DNA of 64,000 nt from Rhodococcus sp. 06-462-5. GTDB taxonomy: Bacteria; Actinomycetota; Actinomycetes; Mycobacteriales; Mycobacteriaceae. The DNA lies in assembly GCF_002258315.1 (NCBI RefSeq), contig NZ_NOYD01000023.1:36485-100484 (forward strand), written 5' to 3'. Under the pieces are notes generated by a model, which saw only the letters and a program-made list of their open reading frames with translations, did no database searches and was not told the DNA's origin. Below, piece after piece: positions 44,202 to 53,351 of the stretch (position 1 is the first letter of the stretch; each line of letters opens with the position of its first letter). A program made the translations under genes and the position numbers.

Positions 44202-45461
44202 GTGACAGCTGAACTGCAATCGCAAGCGAAAGACGCTGTGGCACAATATATGCAGAGGTTTACAGGTAACCCTGCGTATCAGAACTGGTCGTATTGCTTC
44301 GCACCCCGCAACCTGATGCGTGAAGCCGACGCTAGGGTCGTCTCCGTGGCCGGAGATACTGAACCTGTTCTGCAGACCTCGGGAATCGTCGAGGTCGACC
44401 ATGATCAATTCGTTGTCTCGAACGACGACACGGACACTCTCGACGTGCAGGCGAAGGGCACGTTGATCGAGGTGGGTCCGGGATTTCTGGCCACGTACAC
44501 GGGCGTGTCCTACGGTCCTGCTCGCGTAACTGTGCAGGTGTGGCAGGCAGAGCCCGCGGCCGAGTACGACAACTGGGAAGTGGTCGAAGAATCGGTCATC
44601 ACCGCGTCGGCCGCAATCGACGTGCGTTCACTGGAGGGACGCCCTTCGGAGGGCCTGGAGCCGATCCCCGCTGGGTCCTATCGTGTTCGAGCCCTCGCAC
44701 GTGGCCGCGACACGTCGACCTCGCAGGAGGTGACTGAGCCGGTCGAGGACTACCTGTTCCAATTCTGGCCCACACCGCTCGATGACCTCGCCGAACCACC
44801 TGTGGTGACAACGCTGAAGAAGACGGATAAGGCGTGGTCCGACGAACCGTCGAACGACACCGAACTGTGGCCGGACAGGACGATGATCTACGTCCGCGAC
44901 GAGAACGGTGTCACTCGAAAGGTCGACCCCGAGTCAGATCTCGGCCGCGCTGTTAGGGCGCTGAAACTGGCTTATGGTGGTCGACCGCTCGAGGGCAAGC
45001 TCACCGACCAAACGTATGCGAAGGCGCTGGCCTTCCTCGACCGACCTCTGGTCGACTGGCTCGCGCAGCAAGACGGCGAGATGCTCGACGAGTTCAAGAC
45101 ATTCTGTATCAGAACTTGTTTCGCGGTCAGCGGGCTCGACAACTACCCTTGGGTCACCGAGTGGGCGGATCGCGCGATTGCGCAGCGCCGCCTCGACGAG
45201 GACTATTTCGATCTGGCCGAACGTGTGAAGTGGGATCCGACCATCCCGAAACGGATCGTTCCCGGCGTACCGTCCAGGCTTGAGTCGCTACAGCAATACG
45301 AGGCAGTGAAGACGCTGGCCGGATTCTACGAACCCGTCCCCTACGATGCGTTGCATCGCGCTTTGGAAAGCTATATGTGGGCCTTGGACACATTCGGTAT
45401 GGACGGATACGAAGAGTTCATCGCGACATTGAGGGACCGTTTCGACATTCCGGGTGAATGA
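44202..45461 (+). CDS. hypothetical protein, 419 residues, intact parent of the island repeat
   Basis: The N-terminal VAQYMQRFTGNPAYQNWSYC is the segment repeated twice upstream in broken form. A beta-rich middle region (VVSVAGDTEPVLQTSGIVEV … GVSYGPARVTVQVWQ) is followed by a helical C-terminal half (SYMWALDTFGMDGYEEFIA). No signal peptide or membrane helix. The domains are not recognised. It is followed within 60 nt by the truncated SUKH copy, so the pair (this gene plus a SUKH gene) may be a cassette that was copied along the island. Confidence 0.65.
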   Translation: MTAELQSQAKDAVAQYMQRFTGNPAYQNWSYCFAPRNLMREADARVVSVAGDTEPVLQTSGIVEVDHDQFVVSNDDTDTLDVQAKGTLIEVGPGFLATYTGVSYGPARVTVQVWQAEPAAEYDNWEVVEESVITASAAIDVRSLEGRPSEGLEPIPAGSYRVRALARGRDTSTSQEVTEPVEDYLFQFWPTPLDDLAEPPVVTTLKKTDKAWSDEPSNDTELWPDRTMIYVRDENGVTRKVDPESDLGRAVRALKLAYGGRPLEGKLTDQTYAKALAFLDRPLVDWLAQQDGEMLDEFKTFCIRTCFAVSGLDNYPWVTEWADRAIAQRRLDEDYFDLAERVKWDPTIPKRIVPGVPSRLESLQQYEAVKTLAGFYEPVPYDALHRALESYMWALDTFGMDGYEEFIATLRDRFDIPGE

Positions 45462-45512
45462 CGCCCCCACGAGGACTCCGGGCGTGGTCTGTTCCGCCGC
45501 TACGATCGGTTC

Positions 45513-45740
45513 ATGACGCAGATTGCGGACCAGTGGGGGAGACTTTTTCGTGGTGCGACGCGAACGCGCCCGTTATTGCCGCAGGACTCAACCCGCCCGC
45601 CGATTTAGGGATCGTTCGAGACGCCGAGAGTGCAACGAGTCGGACGTGGACGCCAGAGGCCTGCAGGTGCCCCGTGATGCCGCGGGAGCGCGAGAATCTT
45701 GGTCACTATGTCCTTGCGGGTTACGTGACCGTCCGGCAAC
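45513..45740 (+). pseudogene. truncated SUKH-family fragment
   Basis: MTQIADQWGRLF begins like the intact copy. After a shift, WCDANAPVIAAGLNPPADLG and ESATSRTWTPE continue in another frame, then similarity ends. At the nucleotide level 45455-45659 resembles 39571-39779, including the DNA upstream of the start codon, so the duplication includes the promoter region. Confidence 0.8.
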
Positions 45741-45792
45741 TCTGCATAGAAGGGCTGGTGGTATTACTTCGCTTGATCGCTCGGTAACTGCT

Positions 45793-46206
45793 TCAAGGGA
45801 TCGGGACGGTTGTGTTCTGCCCGCTTGCAATCAGCCACCGACCATGCTGTCGGTGCCAGAGATAGCTCGGCTTCCCTTTTTGAGGTGGGAATAGTGAGTC
45901 CCCACCAGCGGTCAGGTACTCCTGTTTCACACGTGTCAAAGCAACGTCGTCGGTGATGAATCTGACATGCTCGACCTCGTATCGGACACTGCCGTCGGCA
46001 AACGCGCCCGGCAGGACTTTTCTCGTGAATGCTGCGATCGTCGCTTTGCCGATAAGCCGGGCTCCACCGGCCGTGACCCACACTGCGTCATCGTCGAACA
46101 GTGCCAGGAATGCGTCGACATCCTCTGTGCGTTGCGTGCGTTCGAGTTCTGCCACAAGGGACACCAGTTCATCGATGTCGCCAGTGCTCGTGCTGGATAT
46201 GTTCAT
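45793..46206 (-). CDS. SnoaL/NTF2-like (SgcJ/EcaC family) protein
   Basis: A 137-residue alpha+beta cone fold. DIDELVSLVAELERTQRTED, FLALFDDDAVWVTAGGARLI and LWHRQHGRWLIASGQNT are family blocks. Members are small oxidoreductase or isomerase-like proteins of uncertain role. It overlaps the antisense start of a longer plus-strand frame, which is why the next gene is started later. Confidence 0.85.
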   Translation of the reverse strand: MNISSTSTGDIDELVSLVAELERTQRTEDVDAFLALFDDDAVWVTAGGARLIGKATIAAFTRKVLPGAFADGSVRYEVEHVRFITDDVALTRVKQEYLTAGGDSLFPPQKGKPSYLWHRQHGRWLIASGQNTTVPIP

Positions 46207-46548
46207 GACGGCATTTCACAACATGAAGCGCCCTCGAGGTCAAGAACGGCACGCATCTCGACCTGGATTTCGCGGCAGTGGCGCGACGCCCTCACCGAAC
46301 ACATCGAAGAACTCACCGCGCTTCGTGACAACTTCTCCAACTGCATCGGTTGCGGAAGCCTGTCCTTGACCTCGTTTCCAATGTCGAACCCCGCCGACGT
46401 ACTGGGCCGAAGGGACCGGGTGCGCAACGGCTACGAAAGTAGACCCGTCGCTCACCACGAAGGTCCGGCGGACTCGCCGCAACGCAGTGACCCGACACGC
46501 GGCCCCGGTCGCAGTGCATCACCCGAAGGAATCCCGGTAGCCTTCAGC

Positions 46549-47880
46549 ATGCCGTCAGACGCCGATTCCGCAGACCCACCGTCCGTGAGCACCCCAGAAG
46601 ATCCGCCGCACACCTACTTCCACAACAGCGACCCTTTGGCGCTCGCCGAGGCAGCAAACCTGGGCGAAGGTGGCCCAGAAGAAGTCGTGCAAGTACAGCA
46701 ATTTTACCGGCAAGTTCTTGAGTTCGTCGATGATGTGGCTTGGGCGGAGGACCCGGTGGGTCCGCTCGGCAACCATTGGCGGGGCGTCGGAAACGGACAA
46801 TCAACGAACTACTTGATAAATATCGCTGACATGCTGCAACGTCTCGCGGGGAACGTCTCGCCGGGGGTCGGGCGGACAATCATTCAGCGCATCAAGAGCG
46901 TGCTGCGCCCGGTTGATGACCACGGGTACGAGGAGGCGCTTGCGGAACTCGAGGTTGGCAGTGTCCTCGCGTTACGCATGACTCCGGTGTTGCTCGAGCC
47001 ACTGGTTCCGAGCGATTGGAGGCCCAGCAAAGGCAACCAGCCTATGTCCCCTGACTACGGCCTTCGGATGCCTGAAGGTCTTGTCACGATAGAAGTGACC
47101 GTGTGGCACTGGGAGGCCTACGCGGCTTGGCAGCGGATGAGCAACATGATCAGTACAACGCTCTCCGCGCGAATGCGCAAACGCGACGTTGCCCGGAACA
47201 TTCGTGTCGAACTGCCGATCGGGTCGCCCAAGGACCTGGTGTCGACACTGTGGAGCCATGAGTTCTGCGACATGGTGTGCAACAATGATTCTGGTCAGAT
47301 TACGACGACCCCCGAAGCCGCAGAACGACCCATCCGGGCGACTTGGCGACCCATGCTCCACTTCGCAGACGACAGCAACATCGACTGGGACGCAGTAGAC
47401 GCTAACGGCAGGCTACCCTTCACCTCCGGCCCGTCCATCGGCCACGCCTTCGGGTACTCCGTCAACCCTTGCTTCAACGACGATGACCGTGCCGCCGCCT
47501 TCGAATCGCTTCGCAAATCAATTGACCGAAAGAAGCGACAACACGACCCCACCTCACCTCACTTTCTCGCACTTGCATCGACCGCACCCCAAATTCCCAC
47601 TGGGTCTGAGGAATTCACTGACACCTGGGACCTTCTCGGCCTCACGATCGAGAAACGGATGTGGGCAAATCCGAGATACGCCTGGCTGTCTGGGGTGCTG
47701 CATCACAGACCCAATCGCATGGCTCTCAAGTCCGACACCATATACACGCTCGAATACAACCCAAATCCAAATGCCCGACTACCCGCTCCGCCGACCTTCG
47801 CGAACGCAATCGCAGGCAATGGTGAATTTCATTCAATGTGGCAGCGCCCACGGCGCAGATCCACAAGCAGGCAAGCTTGA
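46549..47880 (+). CDS. hypothetical protein, possible PD-(D/E)xK nuclease
   Basis: About 443 residues from MPSDADSADPPSV; starts from 46381 or earlier are possible, but those codons cross the antisense NTF2-like gene. The segment PDYGLRMPEGLVTIEVTVWH has the D-x(n)-E-x-T pattern of a PD-(D/E)xK core with threonine in place of lysine. A late block NPRYAWLSGVLHHRPN resembles a conserved motif of uncharacterised endonuclease-like proteins. No HTH or methyltransferase partner is seen nearby. A defence function fits the island context but is unproven. Confidence 0.55.
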   Translation: MPSDADSADPPSVSTPEDPPHTYFHNSDPLALAEAANLGEGGPEEVVQVQQFYRQVLEFVDDVAWAEDPVGPLGNHWRGVGNGQSTNYLINIADMLQRLAGNVSPGVGRTIIQRIKSVLRPVDDHGYEEALAELEVGSVLALRMTPVLLEPLVPSDWRPSKGNQPMSPDYGLRMPEGLVTIEVTVWHWEAYAAWQRMSNMISTTLSARMRKRDVARNIRVELPIGSPKDLVSTLWSHEFCDMVCNNDSGQITTTPEAAERPIRATWRPMLHFADDSNIDWDAVDANGRLPFTSGPSIGHAFGYSVNPCFNDDDRAAAFESLRKSIDRKKRQHDPTSPHFLALASTAPQIPTGSEEFTDTWDLLGLTIEKRMWANPRYAWLSGVLHHRPNRMALKSDTIYTLEYNPNPNARLPAPPTFANAIAGNGEFHSMWQRPRRRSTSRQA

Positions 47881-47902
47881 CGGTGGTCACCCGAGCTGGA
47901 GA

Positions 47903-48709
47903 CTACTTCCGCTGCGCGGAGTACCGCGCCCACGGCTGCGCTGCCAATTCGGCGTGGCGATGGGCGACGGAGTAGCTATATCCGAGCATTTCCGCGGCGA
48001 GCGGCGGTGGCACCTGGGTGACGAGAGTGCGGAGAGATGTTGTGCGCGCGCCGAGCAGGTTGATGCCCAATGATCGGATGCGGCCCATCATCGTGTTGGG
48101 GTGCAGGTGCCGGCCGGTGCGGACGCTGGGAAAGAGCCAGCCGGTGTCGATACCAGTGAGTTGCGTTGTGCGTGAGGCGATATGACCTCGAAGAAGCACC
48201 GCGAAGGGTTCGGGCACCGGGGCTGGTTCGGCACCGAGGGTGATCCGTAGCCCATCACTCTCGGTGATGACGTGATCGGTGTGTAGTGCGGCGATCTTGA
48301 CCATCGGTTGGGCGTAGAGCAGTAGGAGAATGCCGGCCGCTCGATACGGTAGCGATTCACTGCTGCCGGTGAGGAGTTCACGGATCCAGTGCAGTCGCTC
48401 GTCTTGGGCGAAGGTGGCCGTCGGGGCGGGGGAGCGGTGGGCGATCGCCACGTTCCGGTTGATGCAGGTTGTCTTTGCCCAGACGAAGAACGTTCGGATC
48501 ACCTGGCGGGTGGTGGGTCCGGTGGCGAGCCATTCGTCGACGTCGAGTTGGTGGCATGTCGCGGCGGTGCGGCTGTGGGTGTCGTGGAGCCCGGTCAGGA
48601 ACTTGATGGTTTCGGTGATGTCCTGTTTGGAGGCGTGGACGGGTCCGCGGGTGGGCTTGCCTGCGGCTGCGATTGCGCGGACTCGTTTGAGGTGGTAGAC
48701 GGGCCTCAC
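47903..48709 (-). CDS. site-specific recombinase-like protein (tyrosine-recombinase relative)
   Basis: A 268-residue protein resembling the central and C-terminal part of actinobacterial integrase-like proteins. Typical segments are YRAAGILLLLYAQPMVKIAA, GWLFPSVRTGRHLHPNTMMG and the end AEMLGYSYSVAHRHAELAAQ. The canonical catalytic arginine-histidine pair and final tyrosine are not clear, and an N-terminal extension seen in relatives is absent, so it may be inactive or truncated. It lies between the accessory genes and the IS remnants. Confidence 0.65.
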   Translation of the reverse strand: MRPVYHLKRVRAIAAAGKPTRGPVHASKQDITETIKFLTGLHDTHSRTAATCHQLDVDEWLATGPTTRQVIRTFFVWAKTTCINRNVAIAHRSPAPTATFAQDERLHWIRELLTGSSESLPYRAAGILLLLYAQPMVKIAALHTDHVITESDGLRITLGAEPAPVPEPFAVLLRGHIASRTTQLTGIDTGWLFPSVRTGRHLHPNTMMGRIRSLGINLLGARTTSLRTLVTQVPPPLAAEMLGYSYSVAHRHAELAAQPWARYSAQRK

Positions 48710-48822
48710 TCAGACGGAGTTCACGATCCTCACCGTGCTCAGTGAGGGGGCCCGTCTGAGGCAACGTGATGTGGCGACCAGAGCGGCGATCGACGCACGA
48801 AACGCCGTGCCCATCATTTAAG

Positions 48823-49054
48823 CCTGACCGCTCGTGGTCTTTTACTGGCCGAACCGGACATTGGTGACGCCCGCGCGAAAATGCTTCGCATCAGCAGCAA
48901 GGGGGCGACTCTGATGGAAACGATCACGGATCGGCTACGGTCGGAAAAATCCGACTTCTTCTCGCCGCTCAGCTCGGCCGAGTACTCGCACCTATGCGAA
49001 CTGCTGAGTCGCGTCTACCGCGCACGCATCGACGGAACGCGAACAACCCACTGA
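48823..49054 (+). pseudogene. C-terminal remnant of a MarR-family regulator
   Basis: LLAEPDIGDARAKMLRISSK and GATLMETITDRLRSEKSDFF to LCELLSRVYRARID match the wing and last helices of a MarR regulator. The helix-turn-helix is missing; upstream SLTARG continues only after a frameshift near 48840. It is abutted by the IS3 remnant on its 3' side, which probably truncated the locus. Confidence 0.7.
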
Positions 49055-49080
49055 GGTTCACCCCGAAAAGTGGACAGTGG

Positions 49081-49230
49081 CTACGCGGCCATGATCGGCG
49101 CGTTCAGTGACTGTTCGTAATTGTGGGGGCTGAGCATTCCGATCGTGGAGTGCCTACGGCGAGTGTTGTAGAAGTTCATCCAGTTGTCAACTGCAGCAAC
49201 CAATTCGGATCGATGCACGAACGTGTGGCG
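49081..49230 (-). mobile_element. 3'-end remnant of an IS3-family transposase (orfB)
   Basis: Minus-strand translation VHRSELVAAVDNWMNFYNTR and RRHSTIGMLSPHNYEQSLNA is the highly conserved end of IS3-type OrfB integrase-core proteins, followed by a stop and end-like sequence (TGGACAGTGGC). Only about 50 codons are left. Confidence 0.85.
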
Positions 49231-49437
49231 TTGGGCACGGCTGCTGCGACGGTGTCATAACCGAGAACCGTTCCCCACGAACCGACACCACGATTACCGG
49301 CAATCACGATCGATGTCTTCATTCAACGTTGCGAGACAACTTGAAACATGGCTGAGGCTGATTCTCCCGGTTGTGGAACGTAGCCGAGTTCGTCGATACC
49401 GACCAGTGTCGGGCCGGCATAGAACCGCGTCGTCTCC
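49225..49437 (-). mobile_element. remnant of an IS21-family IstB helper ATPase
   Basis: TRFYAGPTLVGIDELGYVPQ (Walker B region), PGESASAMFQVVSQR, an in-frame TGA, then MKTSIVIAGNRGVGSWG are diagnostic of IstB. The Walker A part and the tail are missing. It joins the IS3 remnant directly at about 49230, so two insertion sequences have recombined or been nested and deleted. Confidence 0.85.
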
Positions 49438-49445
49438 CATGACCG

Positions 49446-50543
49446 TCAATCTCTGTAAAACACTTGGTGCCGTTGGCTTGCTCGGCGGACTGTTTTCCCG
49501 GCAGGTCGACGGGCTGCGCGGCGTCGTCGCTTAATTTCATTCCAACGATACTCGTATTCGGCATGCCGGATCGAACCATCGAGCAGCCAGCACTCGTCAC
49601 ACGTAATGCTCTCGATGGACGGTGCCGTACTAGACGCCACCAATATTGCAGAGATGCGGTGCGCGGTTTGCGCGTCCACCACAGCCATGTGAACTAGGTG
49701 CAGAAGTGTAGCGATGACTACTGTCGGTGCCGATTCCTTGTGCCGAATCAATACATCGTAGGGAGACAGTGCGGCAAGCGGGTCTTCGCGTATACGCACG
49801 ACCAGATCCGCGATCCCGTCTGCGACGACTCTGTGGGCCTTTCTTTGGTCTGCGGCTTCGTTGCCTGCGTGCCAGTACGCTCCGTCGTACTCCAGTCCGA
49901 TCGTGTCACCGCCCGCCGTGCGGAAACGCATGTCCAAGTGCATTCTCCCGTCGCTCGGTAGCTTCAAATCTTGCTCGCCGCCTCCGAGAACAAAATTCAG
50001 CAAGTCGAAAATCTGCGTTTCCAGACGTGAGGACCGCGGCTGGTCGCCCACGCATGCAGGACAACTATCACCTCTGAAGTATCGACCGCGTGCAGATCCT
50101 GACCAATGTCCTCGCATACGGCGAAAATACTTGGTGGTACCGACACACTTCGCGATCAGCCAGCAAGTCGGCCAGGTTGAATCCGAGCAACAACTGAATC
50201 GCGGCACGGTTGAGACAATCGATGTCAAGGCATCCAACGTTACCGTCAAGGTTCCACGGCCGCCGCGCCATACGAACGTCATGTGTTGACAGTGTTCGCC
50301 GGCAAATTCCACGATCTGTGTTTCCGCGCAAGCAGGCTTGAGGTCGTACCTGGTGCACTGTTGTTGTCCGACTAGCCACTTCCACTCGTGGGCTTCGAGT
50401 GACAACACCGGTTTAATGTCACCATCGACGCGAGCCATTGGCGCATCTGGTGCTGGACAACGCGCAGTTTTGGGGGGATTGCCGTTGCGCAACCCGCGTA
50501 GACGTTCAGTTCGAAGTGGCTCGCTCGGAGTCGGCTTGCACAC
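49446..50543 (-). CDS. zinc-ribbon and Vsr-like endonuclease domain protein, possibly degraded
   Basis: The C-terminal half carries LKLPSDGRMHLDMRFRTAGG followed by IGLEYDGAYWHAG and DLVVRIREDPL, the D-x(n)-E-x-D-G-x-x-W-H pattern of Vsr-like/DUF559 PD-(D/E)xK nucleases. A CPAC pair before it suggests a zinc ribbon. The first 150 residues look less protein-like, and a rival frame covers 50068-50385, so the N-terminal part may be decayed. Proteins of this layout occur in defence islands. The true start is uncertain. Confidence 0.5.
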   Translation of the reverse strand: MCKPTPSEPLRTERLRGLRNGNPPKTARCPAPDAPMARVDGDIKPVLSLEAHEWKWLVGQQQCTRYDLKPACAETQIVEFAGEHCQHMTFVWRGGRGTLTVTLDALTSIVSTVPRFSCCSDSTWPTCWLIAKCVGTTKYFRRMRGHWSGSARGRYFRGDSCPACVGDQPRSSRLETQIFDLLNFVLGGGEQDLKLPSDGRMHLDMRFRTAGGDTIGLEYDGAYWHAGNEAADQRKAHRVVADGIADLVVRIREDPLAALSPYDVLIRHKESAPTVVIATLLHLVHMAVVDAQTAHRISAILVASSTAPSIESITCDECWLLDGSIRHAEYEYRWNEIKRRRRAARRPAGKTVRRASQRHQVFYRD

Positions 50544-51732
50544 CGTCGGCGCGCAGAGCCGTGACCAGTTGGCTCAGGGTCGTGAAGACGTTCTCGGGTC
50601 GTCCGAGCGTGCGTTGCGCCTCTCGGAGTTGTGTGCCGGTATGAGTTTCGGCGCAGACGTAGTCTGCGTAGCCGGCGGCGCTGGACAGGTGAAACATGTC
50701 GACCAGGTCGTTGCGTCGCCATTTATTTCTGTGGTCGATGAAACGCCGAACGAACAGGTCGGAGACAAGCCCAACCATGGGCGAGTCAGCGAACATTCAC
50801 GCCAAATCGGTGTCACTGAAGGTGGGGAAGTCGTTGGATTTGGTTAGCCGGCGGTAGGCAGTGGTGTAGAAGTTGATGTTTTCGTTCCAGTACCGGCGTC
50901 GTGCGAGTTGGCGGCGTTGTTCTTTCGGGAGGCGCGTCGCGCAGATTTGCGCGGTGATGGTCTCGTGGTGGCGTACCCATTTTCTGATTGGATCTTTTTC
51001 AAGTTTTTTGGGGTCTATGAGTTGACTCAGAATAACGCTCGGCATGGTCAGCATCGCCATGAACTTGTCGATGTTGGGTGTTTTATCGGTGATGCTGAGG
51101 GACGTGTCCCTTCCGAATAACGCGCCGGGTTCGGTAACAATGGGATGCAGGACGGGTGAGTCCTTGGTGAGTCCCAGGTGCAGTCGTATGGAGCGGTCAA
51201 CCTCGTGCTTCCATAGGTCGAGCGGGTGCCTGATCTGCCATCCGCCGGCGAGGCGTGCCATGGCCAGGCCGATCTCATAGCGTAGTTCGCCGTGCAGCCC
51301 AGCCGTTTCGAGGAGGTGTCCAGTTGAGAGGGGCAAGACTATGCCGGAGTCGGAGGCAAGAATTATGAGCTCCTCAGCCGCGTGTCGTTCGTCGAGGTTG
51401 TCCACGCGCAGCGGGTCGTGCATCGCGTCAGCGACGGTTCGCCATCGATTTTGGTCCAGGTAGACAGATGGTCGACCTTTCAGAGCGGGTGGGGATGTCG
51501 GGTTGAATCCCTCTGTAATGATGAGGTCGTTCCTGGTCGTGGTCGATAAAATCCACCACTTTTCCCAATCGAACGTCGAGGTCGCAACCGGGGAGTTGGT
51601 CGGCCGGTATTCGGTCTCGAGTTCCGCGTCGTGAACCTCCCCGCTTTGGTACACGATTCGCAAGGTGCCGGTCTGGTAGTCGACGTGCCAGTACTTGAAT
51701 CTATCCGCGGAGATGACCAACGATTCGTCCAC
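50506..51732 (-). pseudogene. PIN-like domain gene interrupted by an in-frame TGA
   Basis: From MDESLVISADRFKYWHVDYQ the frame runs to a TGA at 50797-50799. It resumes at once in the same frame with MFADSPMVGLVSDLFVRRFI and ends with AGYADYVCAETHTGTQLREA. The central RPSVYLDQNRWRTVADAM and LASDSGIVLPLSTGHLLE and the late YADYVCAE acid pattern are those of PIN-like RNase domains (conserved acids in DQN, E and D). A nonsense mutation is most likely; the two pieces together give about 408 residues. Either half alone would lack part of the active site. Confidence 0.65.
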
Positions 51733-51992
51733 GAGCGCAGGCTACCCGCGGGATCCGCCACACATGGCCAGGGCGCGTCCGGCTCTCACAAGCGATCACG
51801 CCGCAGGGCGACCGGTCTCATGACCCGAAATCTGTAGGTCGATCGGGAAATATTCGCGATTGCGCCGCCCGAATCAAGAACGAACACCCTGCCGCGTTTC
51901 GGGGGAACATCTGTATGTCGCCTGATGGGTCCTGCGCGGTCGCTAGGCTTCTGCTCCAGTAGTTACGCACGCGAATCACGAAGGGTCGTAAC

Positions 51993-53060
51993 ATGCAGCA
52001 GTTGCAGATGGGCCAAAACTGCGTGCTGGGTGGCAATCACCTGAGCATCGAATTCACCGATCAAAAGGGGGCTTCCGATGCCGAGTTGATGGCCGTGTTG
52101 GTAGGTCGAGACTCCCGAGCGAGGTCCGACGAGGATTTGGTGTTCTTCAACCGGGTGAGCTCTCCTTGCCAAGGTGTTGTGCTTGCGGGGGCTCGGCAGA
52201 TCGAGTTGAGGCTGGATCGCTTGTCCGTGGACGTGCCGAGAGTAGTGGTAGCGGTTGCGGATGGTGGAACCAGTGCGGGACGGACTTGCTTTGACGGTGG
52301 CGTCGTGTCGGTTCGTTCCGACGAGGGGTTCGACGCAATTCACCAGCTCGGTGGGCTGACGTCGGAGAGATGCGTTGTGCTCGTGGAGGTGTATCGCGCC
52401 AGAGAGCGATGGAAGCTTCGGGCGGTCTCTCAAGGATGGTCGGATGGCGTGTCTGCGTTTGTGGAGTCGTACGGGATCGAGGTCGATTCGGACGCTGACG
52501 CGAGAGTCGATGGTGGCGAGGCTGGGAGCGTAGCGGTGTCGATGATCGTAGTTCCCGACCAGTTCGCTGGGGATCCGATCGGGTCGGGTGAGGTGGCGTG
52601 GCGGAAGAAGCGTGCAGGGGAGTCTCTGAACAAATTCGACGAGCTTCACGCGGTCGAGTACGAGGCGGGGTTAGTAAGAGGCACGCACTTCCTGAAGTGG
52701 GGTGAGGAAGTTGCCAGACTGAAGAGGGAAGGTCATCTCGTCGAAGCGTTGGAGATGTTGCTCGAGGTGATCGCCGCAACAGAGCGAGAGCAGGCGCAGG
52801 AGCACGCGAATGCGCCCGTGCGAGCGGCATATTTCGGCCGACCGGTCGAGGAGATCGTAGTCCGTGAGACGCCGCCGGGCTGGACACACAATGCGGCCAT
52901 CGTCTACCGGAAGCTCGGTGACCTGCGTGGCGAAATCGCCGTTGTCGATCGGTGGCTGGCGCATGCGGGGGACTCATCGAAATGGGTTGGCGCAACGCAT
53001 GCGAAGCTCATTGCACGACGGCAGAAGGCGTTCGAGTTGTTGCAGAAGAGTTCTGGGTGA
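51993..53060 (+). CDS. TerD-domain protein with a C-terminal extension
   Basis: Residues about 1-165 are a TerD fold: NCVLGGNHLSIEFTDQKGAS, AELMAVLVGRDSRARSDEDLV, CVVLVEVYRARERWKLRAVS and QGWSDGVSAFVESYGIEV. TerD proteins bind calcium through acidic loops and belong to stress and phage-response (ter) systems. Residues about 195-355 form a helical extension (EVARLKREGHLVEALEMLLE … GWTHNAAIVYRKLGDLRGEI) that resembles a TPR-like repeat. No other ter gene is present. It lies next to the PIN-like gene, on the opposite strand, and close to the right edge of the island. Confidence 0.82.
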   Translation: MQQLQMGQNCVLGGNHLSIEFTDQKGASDAELMAVLVGRDSRARSDEDLVFFNRVSSPCQGVVLAGARQIELRLDRLSVDVPRVVVAVADGGTSAGRTCFDGGVVSVRSDEGFDAIHQLGGLTSERCVVLVEVYRARERWKLRAVSQGWSDGVSAFVESYGIEVDSDADARVDGGEAGSVAVSMIVVPDQFAGDPIGSGEVAWRKKRAGESLNKFDELHAVEYEAGLVRGTHFLKWGEEVARLKREGHLVEALEMLLEVIAATEREQAQEHANAPVRAAYFGRPVEEIVVRETPPGWTHNAAIVYRKLGDLRGEIAVVDRWLAHAGDSSKWVGATHAKLIARRQKAFELLQKSSG

Positions 53061-53351
53061 TGGTCCGTCGATAGGCGGCGGAGCTCGGGAACGGGTCACG
53101 TGTGCTCACGTGCTGAGGTTGGGCTGCTCTGCAAGCAGACAAATTTGCTGCTTTGCAGGCGTGTGTACTGACATGATCTTCTGCGAACCGAGGTGGATCC
53201 ACCTGGAGCAATCGGTATTCGAGCGTGCCGCGAGCGTGTCACTACTCGGTGCAACCTGGGGTGGATCGACGTGAACCGGTTCGGACAACAACGCCTGGTC
53301 AAGGTACTTGCGGTGCGTCCGGGTGGAACCATCCAAGTATGGCCAATCTAG

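Noticed and set aside
45967..46548. Longer N-terminus for the possible nuclease gene
   Set aside because: It runs antisense through the NTF2-like gene and has no protein-like blocks.
50797..50799. TGA as selenocysteine codon in the PIN-like gene
   Set aside because: No SECIS-like hairpin is apparent just downstream and the family has no selenoprotein members; a nonsense mutation is simpler.
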